Assembly: GCA_903863935.1 (NCBI GenBank)
Contig: CAIPDV010000060.1
Location: 1-52,431 of the forward strand
Direction of reading: 5' to 3'
Source: an uncultured Bacteroidota bacterium
GTDB taxonomy: Bacteria > Bacteroidota > Bacteroidia > JABEUT01
DNA length: 52,431 nt
A program made the position numbers and the translations under genes. Positions 1 to 8,634 of this stretch are shown here, one piece after another; within the stretch, counting starts at the first letter, position 1; the number at the start of each line of letters is the position of its first letter. A model generated the notes under the pieces. The model saw only the letters and a list, made by a program, of their open reading frames with translations, was not told the DNA's origin and did no database searches.

Positions 1-108
1 GTATAGTTTATCAGTTTATGATGGAATGAAGGATAAAAGATGATAAATTGTATGGAATCAATGTGATTTCAATCACGATAAAAAAGCATGACAACAAATC
101 AAAAAAGG

Positions 109-738
109 CTATTTCTTGTCTGCATTATCCGTTACAATAATGTTGGTTGGGATGAAATATGCGGCGGGAATAAGAATAAATATTCCCAGGGATATATAAA
201 TGGAAATATATCCGGCAAAAATAGAGATAAGATAAAGTACAACACTCGAAAGGAGCTTAAGCCTTGCTTTTTTGCGAAGTTCAGGCGAAAGATTATCAAT
301 AAAGAGGTGGTCGTGACGGTTTACGTATTCGCGCATCAGCAAAAATGCAAGGGCACACATAAACATATTGAACCCATAGAGAGCGGCTATTTCGGGGCGT
401 TGAAAACCCTGGCCAAGCAGGTTGGTTGGTATGGGCAGCAGGCTCATCCAGAATAACAAATGCAGGTTATACCAAAGCAAGTTACGGTCGGAATGTTTTA
501 ACTGCCTTAAAAACTGGTGATGGTTCACCCACAATACTCCCACCATTACAAAACTTAAAATGTAGGCTATAAAAGGCTCCGTCATACCCTGCACCGTTGC
601 CCAAATCATTTGGGAAGAGGCGTTTGAAGCGATTGTTGGCACCTTAATTTCCAATATCATAAGCGTTATGATAATAGCAATTACACCATCGCTAAATGCT
701 TCAATACGTCCGAGTGGAATGGGTACTTGTTTGCTCAT
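109..738 (-). CDS. TMEM175-family (DUF1211) membrane protein, probable potassium channel
   Basis: A 209-residue integral membrane protein. The N-terminal stretch RIEAFSDGVIAIIITLMILE contains the FSDGV signature of the TMEM175/DUF1211 family, whose bacterial members are potassium-permeable channels of about 200 residues with six membrane helices. Hydrophobic segments are visible near residues 14-36, 55-75, 85-105, 115-133 and a long C-terminal hydrophobic hairpin near 160-200, fitting six helices. The start is the first ATG before the FSDGV helix. The gene stands alone, divergent from the leucine-rich repeat gene at 794. Family assignment is strong; ion selectivity is inferred from the family only. 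Confidence 0.88.
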   Translation of the reverse strand: MSKQVPIPLGRIEAFSDGVIAIIITLMILEIKVPTIASNASSQMIWATVQGMTEPFIAYILSFVMVGVLWVNHHQFLRQLKHSDRNLLWYNLHLLFWMSLLPIPTNLLGQGFQRPEIAALYGFNMFMCALAFLLMREYVNRHDHLFIDNLSPELRKKARLKLLSSVVLYLISIFAGYISIYISLGIFILIPAAYFIPTNIIVTDNADKK

Positions 739-793
739 ATTGGATGATTCTTTCGGTTCAGTAAAAGTAAAGATAGTTTTTTCATGAATAGAA

Positions 794-1825
794 ATGTTCG
801 GGTTGTTTCTATCTTTGTCCGGTATGGCAAAAATGATAACCTTGTTTTTTGTTGCATTTGTTTTGACAGGCAGTGTAGTAGTTGCTCAATCTACAGATAA
901 GAGGTCGGCTGAAAAAATAATTACACGCGCTCTTATCCATGCCGATACAGTTACAATGCTCGACCTTTCCGGAATGGAAATGGACACACTGCCAGATGAT
1001 ATTGCCAAACTTAAAAACCTGAAAATACTGTATCTCGACGAAAACAACTTCCGTACCATTCCGCAAGTGGTTTTTAAATTGAAAAACCTGGAGGTTCTAA
1101 GTATGCGGGGCTGGGGGACATTTGATGATGATACCAATCATCATCTGCTAACCATTGTTCCGTCACAAATAGATAAGCTGACTAGTCTGGTAGAGCTTAA
1201 CCTGGAAAAAAATAATATAACGGACGTGCCCCAGGAGTTTGCACAATTGAAGTCGCTACGGAGGTTGTTTTTGTATGGAAACGGATTAAGTGCGGCCGCT
1301 GTGGGGGGTATTAGCCGGCTTTACATGCTGGAAGTATTGGATCTTTCAGCTAATAACATTACCGGGCTTCCGGCAAGTTTCAGCAATCTTAAAAACCTTA
1401 AATACCTGGGATTGGATAATGAGTGGGAAGAAGGTTGTCCCGTGGGCGATGCCATGGGTTTCCCAAATGTACTGTGCTCATTGACAAACCTGGAAGTTTT
1501 ATCCATGCAGGGGCAGAGTATAGATTCTGTTCCGGCCTCAATTGGCAATTTAAAAAAGCTTAGAATGCTTGATCTGTATGGTAACCAATTTTTATATTTG
1601 CCTGAATCCATAGGAAATTTAACAGAATTAACAAGCTTAAATATCGGGTTGCTGTGCCTCGGAAATATGCTTAAACTATGCGACCTGCAATTTTATTTTC
1701 CTCAATCAATTTGTAATTTACAAAAGTTGAAAAGCTTTTTCTTTGAAGGCAGAAGTATTGCGCCAAAAGAGATGGACAGGATAAAAGAATGTTTGCCTAA
1801 GAATTTATTTAAAACGGAGGAGTAA
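794..1825 (+). CDS. secreted leucine-rich repeat protein
   Basis: A 343-residue protein with an export signal followed by leucine-rich repeats. The likely real start is the internal ATG at 824 or 833, because MAKMITLFFVAFVLTGSVVVAQ is a clean signal peptide and the ATG at 794 would add an odd hydrophobic extension. From about residue 55 on, repeats of the form LxxLxxLxLxxNxLxxLP recur (LKILYLDENNFRTIP, LVELNLEKNNITDVP, LEVLDLSANNITGLP, LRMLDLYGNQFLYLP), about nine in all, the bacterial/plant-type LRR of roughly 23 residues. No sorting domain or lipobox is seen, so its final location (periplasm or surface) is unclear. LRR proteins usually bind other proteins; the partner cannot be told. Confidence 0.85.
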   Translation: MFGLFLSLSGMAKMITLFFVAFVLTGSVVVAQSTDKRSAEKIITRALIHADTVTMLDLSGMEMDTLPDDIAKLKNLKILYLDENNFRTIPQVVFKLKNLEVLSMRGWGTFDDDTNHHLLTIVPSQIDKLTSLVELNLEKNNITDVPQEFAQLKSLRRLFLYGNGLSAAAVGGISRLYMLEVLDLSANNITGLPASFSNLKNLKYLGLDNEWEEGCPVGDAMGFPNVLCSLTNLEVLSMQGQSIDSVPASIGNLKKLRMLDLYGNQFLYLPESIGNLTELTSLNIGLLCLGNMLKLCDLQFYFPQSICNLQKLKSFFFEGRSIAPKEMDRIKECLPKNLFKTEE

Positions 1826-1848
1826 GGAATAAGTAAAGAAAAAATAAA

Positions 1849-2883
1849 TCAAAACCTCCACCACTTTTTCTCCGGATAATTTTCTCCGATAATAACGGGT
1901 TCACCAATCAGGGGTGTTGTAATTGCAACTTTTAATTCTTCCGCTTTTTTAAGCACCCGTTCAATGGGTTCATTCCAGGGGTGAAGTGCAAGGCTGAACT
2001 TTCCCCAATGCACCGGCATAAGCACTTTGGCTTTTATATCCAGGCTTGCCTGAACAGTTTGTTCGGGCATCATATGTATGGTTTTCCACATTTCATTGTA
2101 TTGTCCCGATTCTAGCAATGCAAGGTCAAAAGGACCGTATTTTTCCCCTATTTCTTTAAAATGGGTATCATAGCCGCTATCGGCTCCAATATATATGGAA
2201 TGATTTTTCGATTTTAATATAAATGATGCCCAGAGCGTTTTTGCACGTTTAAAACCTCTGCCGGAAAAATGCCTGGCAGGAGCCGAAGTAAATTTGAATC
2301 CGTCAATGTCCACACTTTCATTCCAGTCAAGTTCAGTTACCTTATTCATATTAATGCCCCAATATTCCAGGTGCGAAGCGGCTCCCAGCGAGGTGATGAT
2401 ATGTTTGGTTTGATGGTTTAATTTCAAAATGGTTTTGAAATCCATGTGGTCATAGTGGTCATGGGAGATCAGGAGGATGTCAATCTGTGGCATATCTTCC
2501 ACACTATATACATTGCTTCCTTCAAAGCTTTTCGCTGAGTTAGTTTTAAACGGCGACGCATATCCGCTGAAAACCGGGTCAACTAAAATGTGCTTTCCAT
2601 CAATTTTAAGCAAGTAAGATGAATGTCCGAACCACACGAGCACAGGGTTCCCGTCAGGTAAATTTTTAAGGTCAGTTTTTACAGATGGAATATGTGCAGA
2701 AGGTTTTGCAGATGCAGGTTTATTAAGAATCTTCCAAAAGATCTTGAAAAAATTCGCAGGACCTCCTAGCAGGATGGTCTCCTTTCGGTTCTGAAATGCA
2801 TCGTTCTTGTAATTGGGCGACTTCATTATCCGTTCCAATCTTTCCCCTAACGGGTCTTTGCCCATCGATCTTAAAATTCCCAT
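1849..2883 (-). CDS. metallo-beta-lactamase fold hydrolase, NAPE-PLD/UlaG-like
   Basis: A 344-residue cytoplasmic protein. The zinc-binding HxHxDH motif is present as LISHDHYDHMDF (His141, His143, Asp145, His146). Further family marks are VWFGHSSYLLKIDG, which precedes the motif, and the later GADSGY and MPVHWGKFSLALHPW segments holding the remaining metal ligands. This layout is that of N-acyl-phosphatidylethanolamine phospholipase D-like and UlaG-like hydrolases, which cut phosphodiester or lactone bonds; the actual substrate is not deducible. The N-terminal MGILRSMGKDPLGERLERI leader is typical of Bacteroidota members. It converges with the LRR gene with only 23 bases between them and no visible terminator. 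Confidence 0.87.
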   Translation of the reverse strand: MGILRSMGKDPLGERLERIMKSPNYKNDAFQNRKETILLGGPANFFKIFWKILNKPASAKPSAHIPSVKTDLKNLPDGNPVLVWFGHSSYLLKIDGKHILVDPVFSGYASPFKTNSAKSFEGSNVYSVEDMPQIDILLISHDHYDHMDFKTILKLNHQTKHIITSLGAASHLEYWGINMNKVTELDWNESVDIDGFKFTSAPARHFSGRGFKRAKTLWASFILKSKNHSIYIGADSGYDTHFKEIGEKYGPFDLALLESGQYNEMWKTIHMMPEQTVQASLDIKAKVLMPVHWGKFSLALHPWNEPIERVLKKAEELKVAITTPLIGEPVIIGENYPEKKWWRF

Positions 2884-2979
2884 ATTTTATATAGATTCTT
2901 CCTTTTTATTGGACGCAAAGAAAACAAATTTGTTTGAAAAACAGACTGCCCGGCTATTTTTTGAGTAAGCGAAATGAAT

Positions 2980-2987
2980 TATATTTG
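2980..2987 (+). promoter_or_regulatory. Bacteroidota-type -7 box TATATTTG
   Basis: TATATTTG fits the Bacteroidota -7 consensus TAnnTTTG. A TTTG at 2960-2963 lies 16 bases upstream as a possible -33 box, slightly closer than usual. The beta-helix gene starts 21 bases downstream. Confidence 0.5.
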
Positions 2988-3007
2988 TACCAGTTAAATA
3001 TTTTACC

Positions 3008-5275
3008 ATGAAAAAACTTACCATCGCTTTTTCACTCTTTATTCTTCATTCTTCATTTTTAATTCTCCACGCACAAACAACCATTACAGGTCCTACTGCC
3101 AGCGGGCACTGGACAATGGCGGGCTCCCCCTACAATGTGCAGAATTCAATTTATATTCCCAACGACTCTACTCTTACTATTGATCCGGGTGTTACAGTAA
3201 ACTTCCAAACAAGCTTTGCACCTTACCTGCATGTGCTTGGCAGATTAGTTGCTATTGGTACTCTTGCCGATAGTATTTATTTTACGGCAACCGACACTAC
3301 AAATGGTTTCAAAGGAATACGCTTTTATGGTATTACTGCCGCCAATGATTCATCAAAATTGGAGTATTGCAAAATACAATACGCCAAAACTTCTTCAACA
3401 ACATTTCCAACAAAGGATGGAGGAGCTGTGTATTTCAGTAAATGGTCGAAAGCAGTAATTGAACATTGTTATATTTCCAATTGTGTATGTGTAAATGGAA
3501 GCGGTGCAGGTATCTGCTGCGATTCGAACAGCAATCCTCTCATCATATACAACACCATAGTTAATAACAGTGATGATTTTTTATATGGTGGCGGAATTTT
3601 TACCAATAACAACAGCACCCCATTAATTTCAAATAATACTATTACAGATAACTATGCAGGATCGGGTGGTGGCGGAATAGGGGTTTATCTTTGCGAAAAC
3701 TACAAGGTTTTAAACAATACCATTTCAGGAAACTCTGCAGCCGCATGGGCATATTACGGAGGTGGCGCAATTTACAGTTTTGAAAGCAAAGGGATAATTT
3801 CCGGCAATTATATTTCAGGTAACTATGCTTATAATGGCGCAGGAGGTGGCTTATATATAGAAGGTGATACTGTATCTATTTTAAATGACACAATACTATA
3901 CAACGCTGAACGTAACTCCGGGTGGGGTGGTGGAATTACCTGCTGGTATACTACCTCCGACACAATTATGAATTGCATCATTGCCAACAACAGTGCTTCA
4001 AATGGAGGAGGAATAACACTTTATAATGCCGGCACTACCTATATTTCCAATAGTACTATTCTAAATAACACAGCAGTTTATTCGACTGGTTTCGGGAATG
4101 GCGGAGGTATATTTTGTTATGCAACAAGCCCCGACATACTTAACACTACCATTGCCAATAATTATGCATATCAGGGTGGGGGATTGTATTGCGATAATGC
4201 TGCCACACCTGTTTCGCGTAACTGTATTTATTGGGATGATATAGGAACAAATGCAGGAAATGAACTTTTCCAGAATGACCAGCCAAGCACCCCTGATTTT
4301 TATTATTCCGATGTAGATGGCGGCACAGTTGCTTTCGGGTTAAATGGTAATTTTTATTATGGAAAATATATGAACAACATTAACTCCGATCCATTGTTCA
4401 ATGCACCATCTGCGGGCCAGGGTGCAGGATATGATGGAATATCGGCAGACTGGACATTGCAGAATAGTTCTCCATGCATTGATAGCGGCGATCCGCTTAC
4501 CAATCCTTATTCCACCACCGATCTGGGAGGTAACCCGCGTATTGTAATTTGCCGCATTGATATGGGTGCCTATGAAAATCAATATGGCATTTCATCCCCT
4601 TTGCAGGTATCTATTTATGGTACCAATAAAGTTTGCCATGGCGATTCAACATTACTTACTGCCAGCGGGGCCACCACTTATTCCTGGAGCCCTTCTGCCG
4701 GATTGAGTTGCACCAATTGCCCAAATCCAATGGCATCACCAACGGTAACAACAACCTATATGGTTATTGGGACAACAGGGAATTGCCAGGCAATGGATAC
4801 AATTACCGTAACTGTAAATCCCTTGCCATTTTTGGTTATTGGAAACAATTTGGATACCCTTAAAATTTCGGGAGCCAAAACCTACTTATGGAGTACTGGC
4901 AGCACCTATGATACAACTATAGTTCACCAAAATGGAACGTACTATGTTACCGCAACCGACTCAAACGGATGTGTTGCAAAAGACAGTATTATTATTGTTT
5001 CCACCTTTGTTGCAGGAATGAATAATTCATCCTGGGTTTCAGTTTATCCGGTTCCTTCCAATGGAGGTATGCATGTATTATTAAATGGTAAAGGCTATTC
5101 TGTTTTGAAGGTGTTGGATGAACTAGGAAGGGAAATTTATACGCAAAATCTGTCCGTTGAAAAAACGGATCAAAACATAAATATCAATTTAGGCAATGTT
5201 GCAGAGGGTGTTTATTTATTGCAGCTATTTTCCGCTGAAGGGGTAACAAGTAAACACATCGTTATCCAAAAGTAA
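3008..5275 (+). CDS. secreted parallel beta-helix protein with Ig-like domain and T9SS sorting domain
   Basis: A 755-residue surface or secreted protein. Residues 1-23 are a signal peptide ending in HAQ; its hydrophobic part (LFILHSSFLILH) is encoded by a repeat like the intergenic ATTCGTAATT family. Residues of about 60-430 are rich in GGGI/GGGL turns and NNTI/SNNT asparagine ladders (YGGGIFTNNNSTPLISNNT), typical of right-handed parallel beta-helix repeats of the choice-of-anchor Q type. An Ig-like segment follows near 530-600 (CHGDSTLLTASGATTYSWSP, VTVNPLP). The last ~80 residues (VYPVPSNGG... GVYLLQLFSAEG... KHIVIQK) are a type A T9SS sorting domain. Beta-helices in this setting usually bind or cleave polysaccharide, but no catalytic motif is recognised. 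Confidence 0.88.
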   Translation: MKKLTIAFSLFILHSSFLILHAQTTITGPTASGHWTMAGSPYNVQNSIYIPNDSTLTIDPGVTVNFQTSFAPYLHVLGRLVAIGTLADSIYFTATDTTNGFKGIRFYGITAANDSSKLEYCKIQYAKTSSTTFPTKDGGAVYFSKWSKAVIEHCYISNCVCVNGSGAGICCDSNSNPLIIYNTIVNNSDDFLYGGGIFTNNNSTPLISNNTITDNYAGSGGGGIGVYLCENYKVLNNTISGNSAAAWAYYGGGAIYSFESKGIISGNYISGNYAYNGAGGGLYIEGDTVSILNDTILYNAERNSGWGGGITCWYTTSDTIMNCIIANNSASNGGGITLYNAGTTYISNSTILNNTAVYSTGFGNGGGIFCYATSPDILNTTIANNYAYQGGGLYCDNAATPVSRNCIYWDDIGTNAGNELFQNDQPSTPDFYYSDVDGGTVAFGLNGNFYYGKYMNNINSDPLFNAPSAGQGAGYDGISADWTLQNSSPCIDSGDPLTNPYSTTDLGGNPRIVICRIDMGAYENQYGISSPLQVSIYGTNKVCHGDSTLLTASGATTYSWSPSAGLSCTNCPNPMASPTVTTTYMVIGTTGNCQAMDTITVTVNPLPFLVIGNNLDTLKISGAKTYLWSTGSTYDTTIVHQNGTYYVTATDSNGCVAKDSIIIVSTFVAGMNNSSWVSVYPVPSNGGMHVLLNGKGYSVLKVLDELGREIYTQNLSVEKTDQNININLGNVAEGVYLLQLFSAEGVTSKHIVIQK

Positions 5276-5299
5276 TAACCTGATAGGTGAAGAAAAGGA

Positions 5300-6079
5300 A
5301 TGGATAATAGTATTGAAATTGGCAAAGAAAAGGTTCCGGCACTGGGCTTGGGTACCTATCAGTTAATGGGTAAGTCCGGTGAACAATCTGTTTCCGATGC
5401 CATTCGTATTGGTTACCGGCATCTTGATACGGCACAGTATTACCGCAACGAAGAGATGGTTGGTAATGCAGTCAGGCAATCGGGGAAGGATAGAAAGGAA
5501 TTTTTTATCACCACAAAAATTTGGCCCACCGATTTCACCAAACGGAGTTTTATGCCCAAAGTTGAACAAAGCCTGCGCGAACTCAATGCAGGTTATATTG
5601 ATCTCCTGTTACTGCACTGGCCTGCCGACGATAACGCCAACGACCTGGCCTGCGATTTGCTGAATGAATGCATTCACAAAGGATATACCCGTCTTGTGGG
5701 TGTAAGTAATTTTGGAATACCCCAATTAAAAAGAGCCCGGCAAAGAATGCCCGTATTTTGCAACCAGGTGGAGTATAACCCATATGTTGACCAAACAGAA
5801 ATGCTGGAATATATTCATGATAATAACCTGCTGATGACAGCTTATACACCTCTTGCAAGGGGACGTGTGAATAAAGATTCGGCACTGGTGGAACTGGCCG
5901 GAAAATATGAAAAGAGTGTTAGCCAATTAGTATTACGCTGGTTTATTCAGCAGAAAAATGTAAGCCCGATACCCAAAGCGGGGAGTGAAAAACATTTGCT
6001 TGAAAACAGCCAGGTATTCGATTTTATTATAACCGACAGTGATATGCACACGATATTTAATTTAGCCATTAAAAAATAA
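5300..6079 (+). CDS. aldo/keto reductase
   Basis: A 259-residue NADPH-dependent oxidoreductase of the aldo/keto reductase superfamily, slightly short for the family (260-280) but complete. The catalytic tetrad is visible: Asp43 and Tyr48 in HLDTAQYYRNE, Lys73 in FFITTKIWP, His106 in LLLLHWP. NADP-binding marks include GVSNFG, NQVEYNPYV, YTPLARG and the C-terminal PIPKAGS. It resembles 2,5-diketo-gluconate reductase-like members that reduce small aldehydes and ketones; the natural substrate is unknown. It starts 24 bases after the beta-helix gene and may share its transcript, although the functions look unrelated. An AAGGA stretch lies just before the ATG. Confidence 0.93.
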   Translation: MDNSIEIGKEKVPALGLGTYQLMGKSGEQSVSDAIRIGYRHLDTAQYYRNEEMVGNAVRQSGKDRKEFFITTKIWPTDFTKRSFMPKVEQSLRELNAGYIDLLLLHWPADDNANDLACDLLNECIHKGYTRLVGVSNFGIPQLKRARQRMPVFCNQVEYNPYVDQTEMLEYIHDNNLLMTAYTPLARGRVNKDSALVELAGKYEKSVSQLVLRWFIQQKNVSPIPKAGSEKHLLENSQVFDFIITDSDMHTIFNLAIKK

Positions 6080-6148
6080 GTGATGATTTTAATTCGGTTG
6101 GCACAAGAAAAGATCTAACAAAGATAGTGAACGAATAGCCCTCTTAAA

Positions 6149-6511
6149 TCAGTATTCCTTAACCAACGTTTCCAAAGGTATATGCCATTTTTCATGAAGA
6201 CTCCTTACCATGCTCAGGTTCAGTTTTCGGTGTCCATTGAATATATCAGTTACACGGCTTTTGCTTCCCAAAACTTTTGCAAGGTCTTTTCTGCTTAAAC
6301 CTTGTTTTTCCATTCTATATTGAATAGCTTTAATAGGATCAGGAATATCAATTATATAATGTTTGTCTTCATAGTCTTTTATAAGTAAGGAAAGAATATC
6401 GGCTTCTTTACTTTCCGGCGTATCTTCTTCTTCCATAAATATCTCTTCCAATCTTTGAAGCATTTTAGTATATTGAGCCTTAGTTCTGATTATTTCCAGC
6501 TGGTTTTTCAT
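6149..6511 (-). CDS. higA: HigA-type antitoxin with helix-turn-helix
   Basis: A 120-residue protein lying directly downstream of the HigB-like toxin on the same strand, in the toxin-first order typical of hig loci. Residues of about 60-115 form an HTH_3/XRE DNA-binding domain (MEKQGLSRKDLAKVLGSKSR, then VTDIFNGHRKLNLSMVRSLHEKWHIPLETLV). The acidic N-terminal half (EEIFMEEEDTPESKEADILS) would be the toxin-neutralising part. It should bind HigB and repress the operon through the palindrome at 6904-6918. Ten bases separate the two genes, so translation is probably coupled. Name based on family resemblance and gene order. Confidence 0.85.
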   Translation of the reverse strand: MKNQLEIIRTKAQYTKMLQRLEEIFMEEEDTPESKEADILSLLIKDYEDKHYIIDIPDPIKAIQYRMEKQGLSRKDLAKVLGSKSRVTDIFNGHRKLNLSMVRSLHEKWHIPLETLVKEY

Positions 6512-6521
6512 ATTGAATGAA

Positions 6522-6869
6522 TTATTTATTTTTATTCTTTTTCGTCTTCTTAGTATGCTTTGCAGGAGAAAATTTGTTGACTATTGCCGCATCTACACGG
6601 TCATATTCTTTATGGGTTCCGATAAATTTTATAAATCCCCATTTTTTTGTATAATTAAACTGAACAATTAATCTGTAATCATTCCTGCATATATTAAAAA
6701 CGACTCTGCTGTTTTTAATAATACTTGCATTACTGTAACTAGTTTTAACCTCATTTGGGTTTTTCCATATTTGTTCTGAAATATCATTGTACCAAAGCTC
6801 TAGTTCTTGCTTACTGTCAGCATGTTTTAACCAGAAATCCAGTAGGGAACTCTTATTGTAAATATTCAC
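6522..6869 (-). CDS. higB: HigB-type ribosome-dependent mRNA endonuclease toxin
   Basis: A 115-residue toxin of the HigB family (PF09907-like). The diagnostic core RVVFNICRNDYRLIVQFNYT followed by GFIKFIGTHKEYDRVDA matches the conserved centre and C-terminal part of that family, which cleaves mRNA on the ribosome. The length is slightly above the usual 95-105 because of a lysine-rich tail (KHTKKTKKNKNK). First gene of the higBA operon; its promoter and operator are visible upstream. The C-terminal basic extension is unusual but may only help RNA binding. Confidence 0.85.
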   Translation of the reverse strand: MNIYNKSSLLDFWLKHADSKQELELWYNDISEQIWKNPNEVKTSYSNASIIKNSRVVFNICRNDYRLIVQFNYTKKWGFIKFIGTHKEYDRVDAAIVNKFSPAKHTKKTKKNKNK

Positions 6870-6888
6870 TTTGGCTTGTTTGACAATG

Positions 6889-6896
6889 CAAATATA
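6889..6896 (-). promoter_or_regulatory. -7 box (TATATTTG on the minus strand) of higBA
   Basis: On the minus strand TATATTTG lies 19 bases before the higB ATG. A TTTG lies 22 bases further upstream as a -33 box. The operator at 6904-6918 sits between the two boxes, a classic repression arrangement. Confidence 0.65.
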
Positions 6897-6903
6897 CGAA
6901 AAA

Positions 6904-6918
6904 TACCCAAATTGGGTA
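6904..6918. promoter_or_regulatory. perfect palindrome TACCCAAATTGGGTA, likely HigA operator
   Basis: Seven-base arms TACCCAA/TTGGGTA around one central base, lying between the -33-like TTTG and the -7 box of the higBA promoter. HigA-type antitoxins autoregulate by binding such palindromes with their HTH domain. Half-sites TACCC and GGGTA recur at about 6939 and 6965, possibly a weaker second site. Confidence 0.65.
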
Positions 6919-7005
6919 CAAAGTATTTAATGATTTTATACCCTCCAGAATTATTGTAGTATCGGGTAAGAATAAAATAGTACATTTAAACTGAAAATTA
7001 AATTT

Positions 7006-7524
7006 ATGATAGCCATCCGCCCAGCTGAAGAAAAGGATTTACCGGAGATACTGGAAATATACAACCATTCAATTTTACATACCACATCGGTTTATTCATA
7101 TAACCCGCACACGCTTGAAATGCGCAAAAAATGGTTCGATGAAAAAATGGCTGCGGGGCATCCTGTATATGTTGCAATATCGGAAAATAAAGTTGCGGGA
7201 TTTATTGCCTATGGCCCTTTCAGGGCTTGGCCTGCCTATAAATATACGGTAGAACATTCCGTTCATATTCATCCTGATTTTCGCAGGCAGGGAATTGCAA
7301 AATCACTCCTGGAAAAAATGATTGATGCCGCCCGGACAAATAACATTCATGCAATTATTGCAGGCATTGATTCAGCTAACATACCAAGTATAAAATTACA
7401 TGCTCAATTCAACTTTAAAGAAGTAGCTCATTTTAAAGAAGTAGGATACAAATTCAATAAATGGCTCGACCTTATTTTTATGGAACTGGTGCTTGAAACA
7501 CCAATGAATCCTATTGGAGACTAA
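7006..7524 (+). CDS. GNAT N-acetyltransferase, phosphinothricin acetyltransferase-like
   Basis: A 172-residue cytoplasmic acetyltransferase. The acetyl-CoA-binding motif A is seen in VEHSVHIHPDFRRQGIAKSL (R-R-x-G-x-A, about residues 82-102), and the overall layout (IRPAEEKDLPEILEIYNHSI at the start; SIKLHAQFNFKEVAHFKEVG and KFNKWLDLIFMEL at the end) is that of the PAT/Bar/YncA subgroup. Members acetylate phosphinothricin, methionine sulfoximine or related amino acids; which one applies here cannot be told. It stands alone, divergent from higBA and convergent with the response regulator. The TGG/GW residues before the C-terminal strand are as in the family. Confidence 0.9.
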   Translation: MIAIRPAEEKDLPEILEIYNHSILHTTSVYSYNPHTLEMRKKWFDEKMAAGHPVYVAISENKVAGFIAYGPFRAWPAYKYTVEHSVHIHPDFRRQGIAKSLLEKMIDAARTNNIHAIIAGIDSANIPSIKLHAQFNFKEVAHFKEVGYKFNKWLDLIFMELVLETPMNPIGD

Positions 7525-7581
7525 CGGTTCGCAATGACGAACGTAGCGGTAATGTGGTAGTTTTTCCTAGCGTAATCCGCT

Positions 7582-8634
7582 TTACGAAAACTTCATAATT
7601 CTTTCCAGTAAGGCAAGGTTTGAAATCCGGATTTCCTTACCATCGGTTTCAATCACCTTTTCATTTTTTAAATCGGAAAGAGTGCGGATGAGAGATTCAG
7701 GAGAGGTGCCGACCAACCCGGCCAGGTTATCGCGCGAAACTTTAATAATGTCTTCTGGTTGCAGTTTATTATGCAGGCTAAAGAGTGCTGAAGCTGTTCT
7801 TGCCCTTACGGAGTTATATGCTAATCCAAGCAAGCGGTCTTCCTTTTCGCTTATGTTATTGGCCAGCATTCGTATAAAACCGGCCGAAATTTGCTGGTTG
7901 TAGGTGATAAGTGCAATAAAATCGGGTTGCGGAATAATAGCTAATTCAACCTCTTCAATAGCGGTAGCCGAATCGGAGTAGGGCTTATTTTCGAGTACGG
8001 AAACATACCCGAAAAAGTCACCCTGTGCAAGGATTCCCGAAACAAATTCCTTTCCGTCGGAACTCATTTTCCAGGTTTTAATTTTTCCTTTATTTATAAG
8101 AAATACAGGTCCGGGCATATCCCCTTCATTGTAAATAACTGCTTTTTTGTTATAATGCTTTATAACGTATTTAGTGGTATCCAGTTCATGCAGCTGAAAA
8201 CGTTTGGCTTCACCAATGAACTGTAAAAGCCCGTCAATATCGCGGGAATAGGTTTTGCGTAAAAAATCGTTGCGCTTTAAACGGGCTTCAATGGCATTTA
8301 TAAGGTCTGCTTTATCAAACGGCTTGGTAAGGTAGTCGTCGGCTCCAAGGTTCATGCCTTTGCGCACATCGCTTTTTTCAGCTTTGGCTGTAAGGAAAAT
8401 AAAGGGTATCCCTTTTGTTGATGCTTCATCATCCAGTGTTTGCAGTACTTTATATCCATCGAAATCGGGAAGCATTATATCGCAAATAATGATATCCGGT
8501 ATTTCCTTTTTTGCAGCTTCAATTCCTGCCGTGGCGTTGGTGGCTTTAATAACGGAATAATTGAAAAGTTCAAGCATTTCTGCTATGTTCTCAATCATTT
8601 CCCGGTTGTCTTCAATTACGAGTATTTTTTTCAT
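7582..8634 (-). CDS. response regulator with receiver, cyclic-nucleotide-binding and Crp-type HTH domains
   Basis: A 350-residue regulator that fuses two normally separate modules. Residues 1-120 are a receiver domain with acidic pocket Glu8/Asp9, phospho-acceptor Asp52 (IIICDIMLPDFDGY), Thr82 and Lys104 (LTKPF). Residues of about 145-265 are a cNMP-binding beta-barrel (YNEGDMPGPVFLINKGKIKT... GDFFGYVSVLENKPYSDSA). Residues of about 280-350 are a Crp/Fnr winged HTH (DNLAGLVGTSPESLIRTLSD, recognition helix). It overlaps the kinase gene by four bases (ATGA), so the two are co-translated and form one two-component system. Output is probably transcriptional activation at Crp-like sites. The stimulus is unknown. 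Confidence 0.92.
   Translation of the reverse strand: MKKILVIEDNREMIENIAEMLELFNYSVIKATNATAGIEAAKKEIPDIIICDIMLPDFDGYKVLQTLDDEASTKGIPFIFLTAKAEKSDVRKGMNLGADDYLTKPFDKADLINAIEARLKRNDFLRKTYSRDIDGLLQFIGEAKRFQLHELDTTKYVIKHYNKKAVIYNEGDMPGPVFLINKGKIKTWKMSSDGKEFVSGILAQGDFFGYVSVLENKPYSDSATAIEEVELAIIPQPDFIALITYNQQISAGFIRMLANNISEKEDRLLGLAYNSVRARTASALFSLHNKLQPEDIIKVSRDNLAGLVGTSPESLIRTLSDLKNEKVIETDGKEIRISNLALLERIMKFS

Noticed and set aside
62-77. Crp-like TGTGA-N6-TCACG at the left edge
   Set aside because: One mismatch and located downstream of the only gene nearby; any gene it controls would be outside the window.
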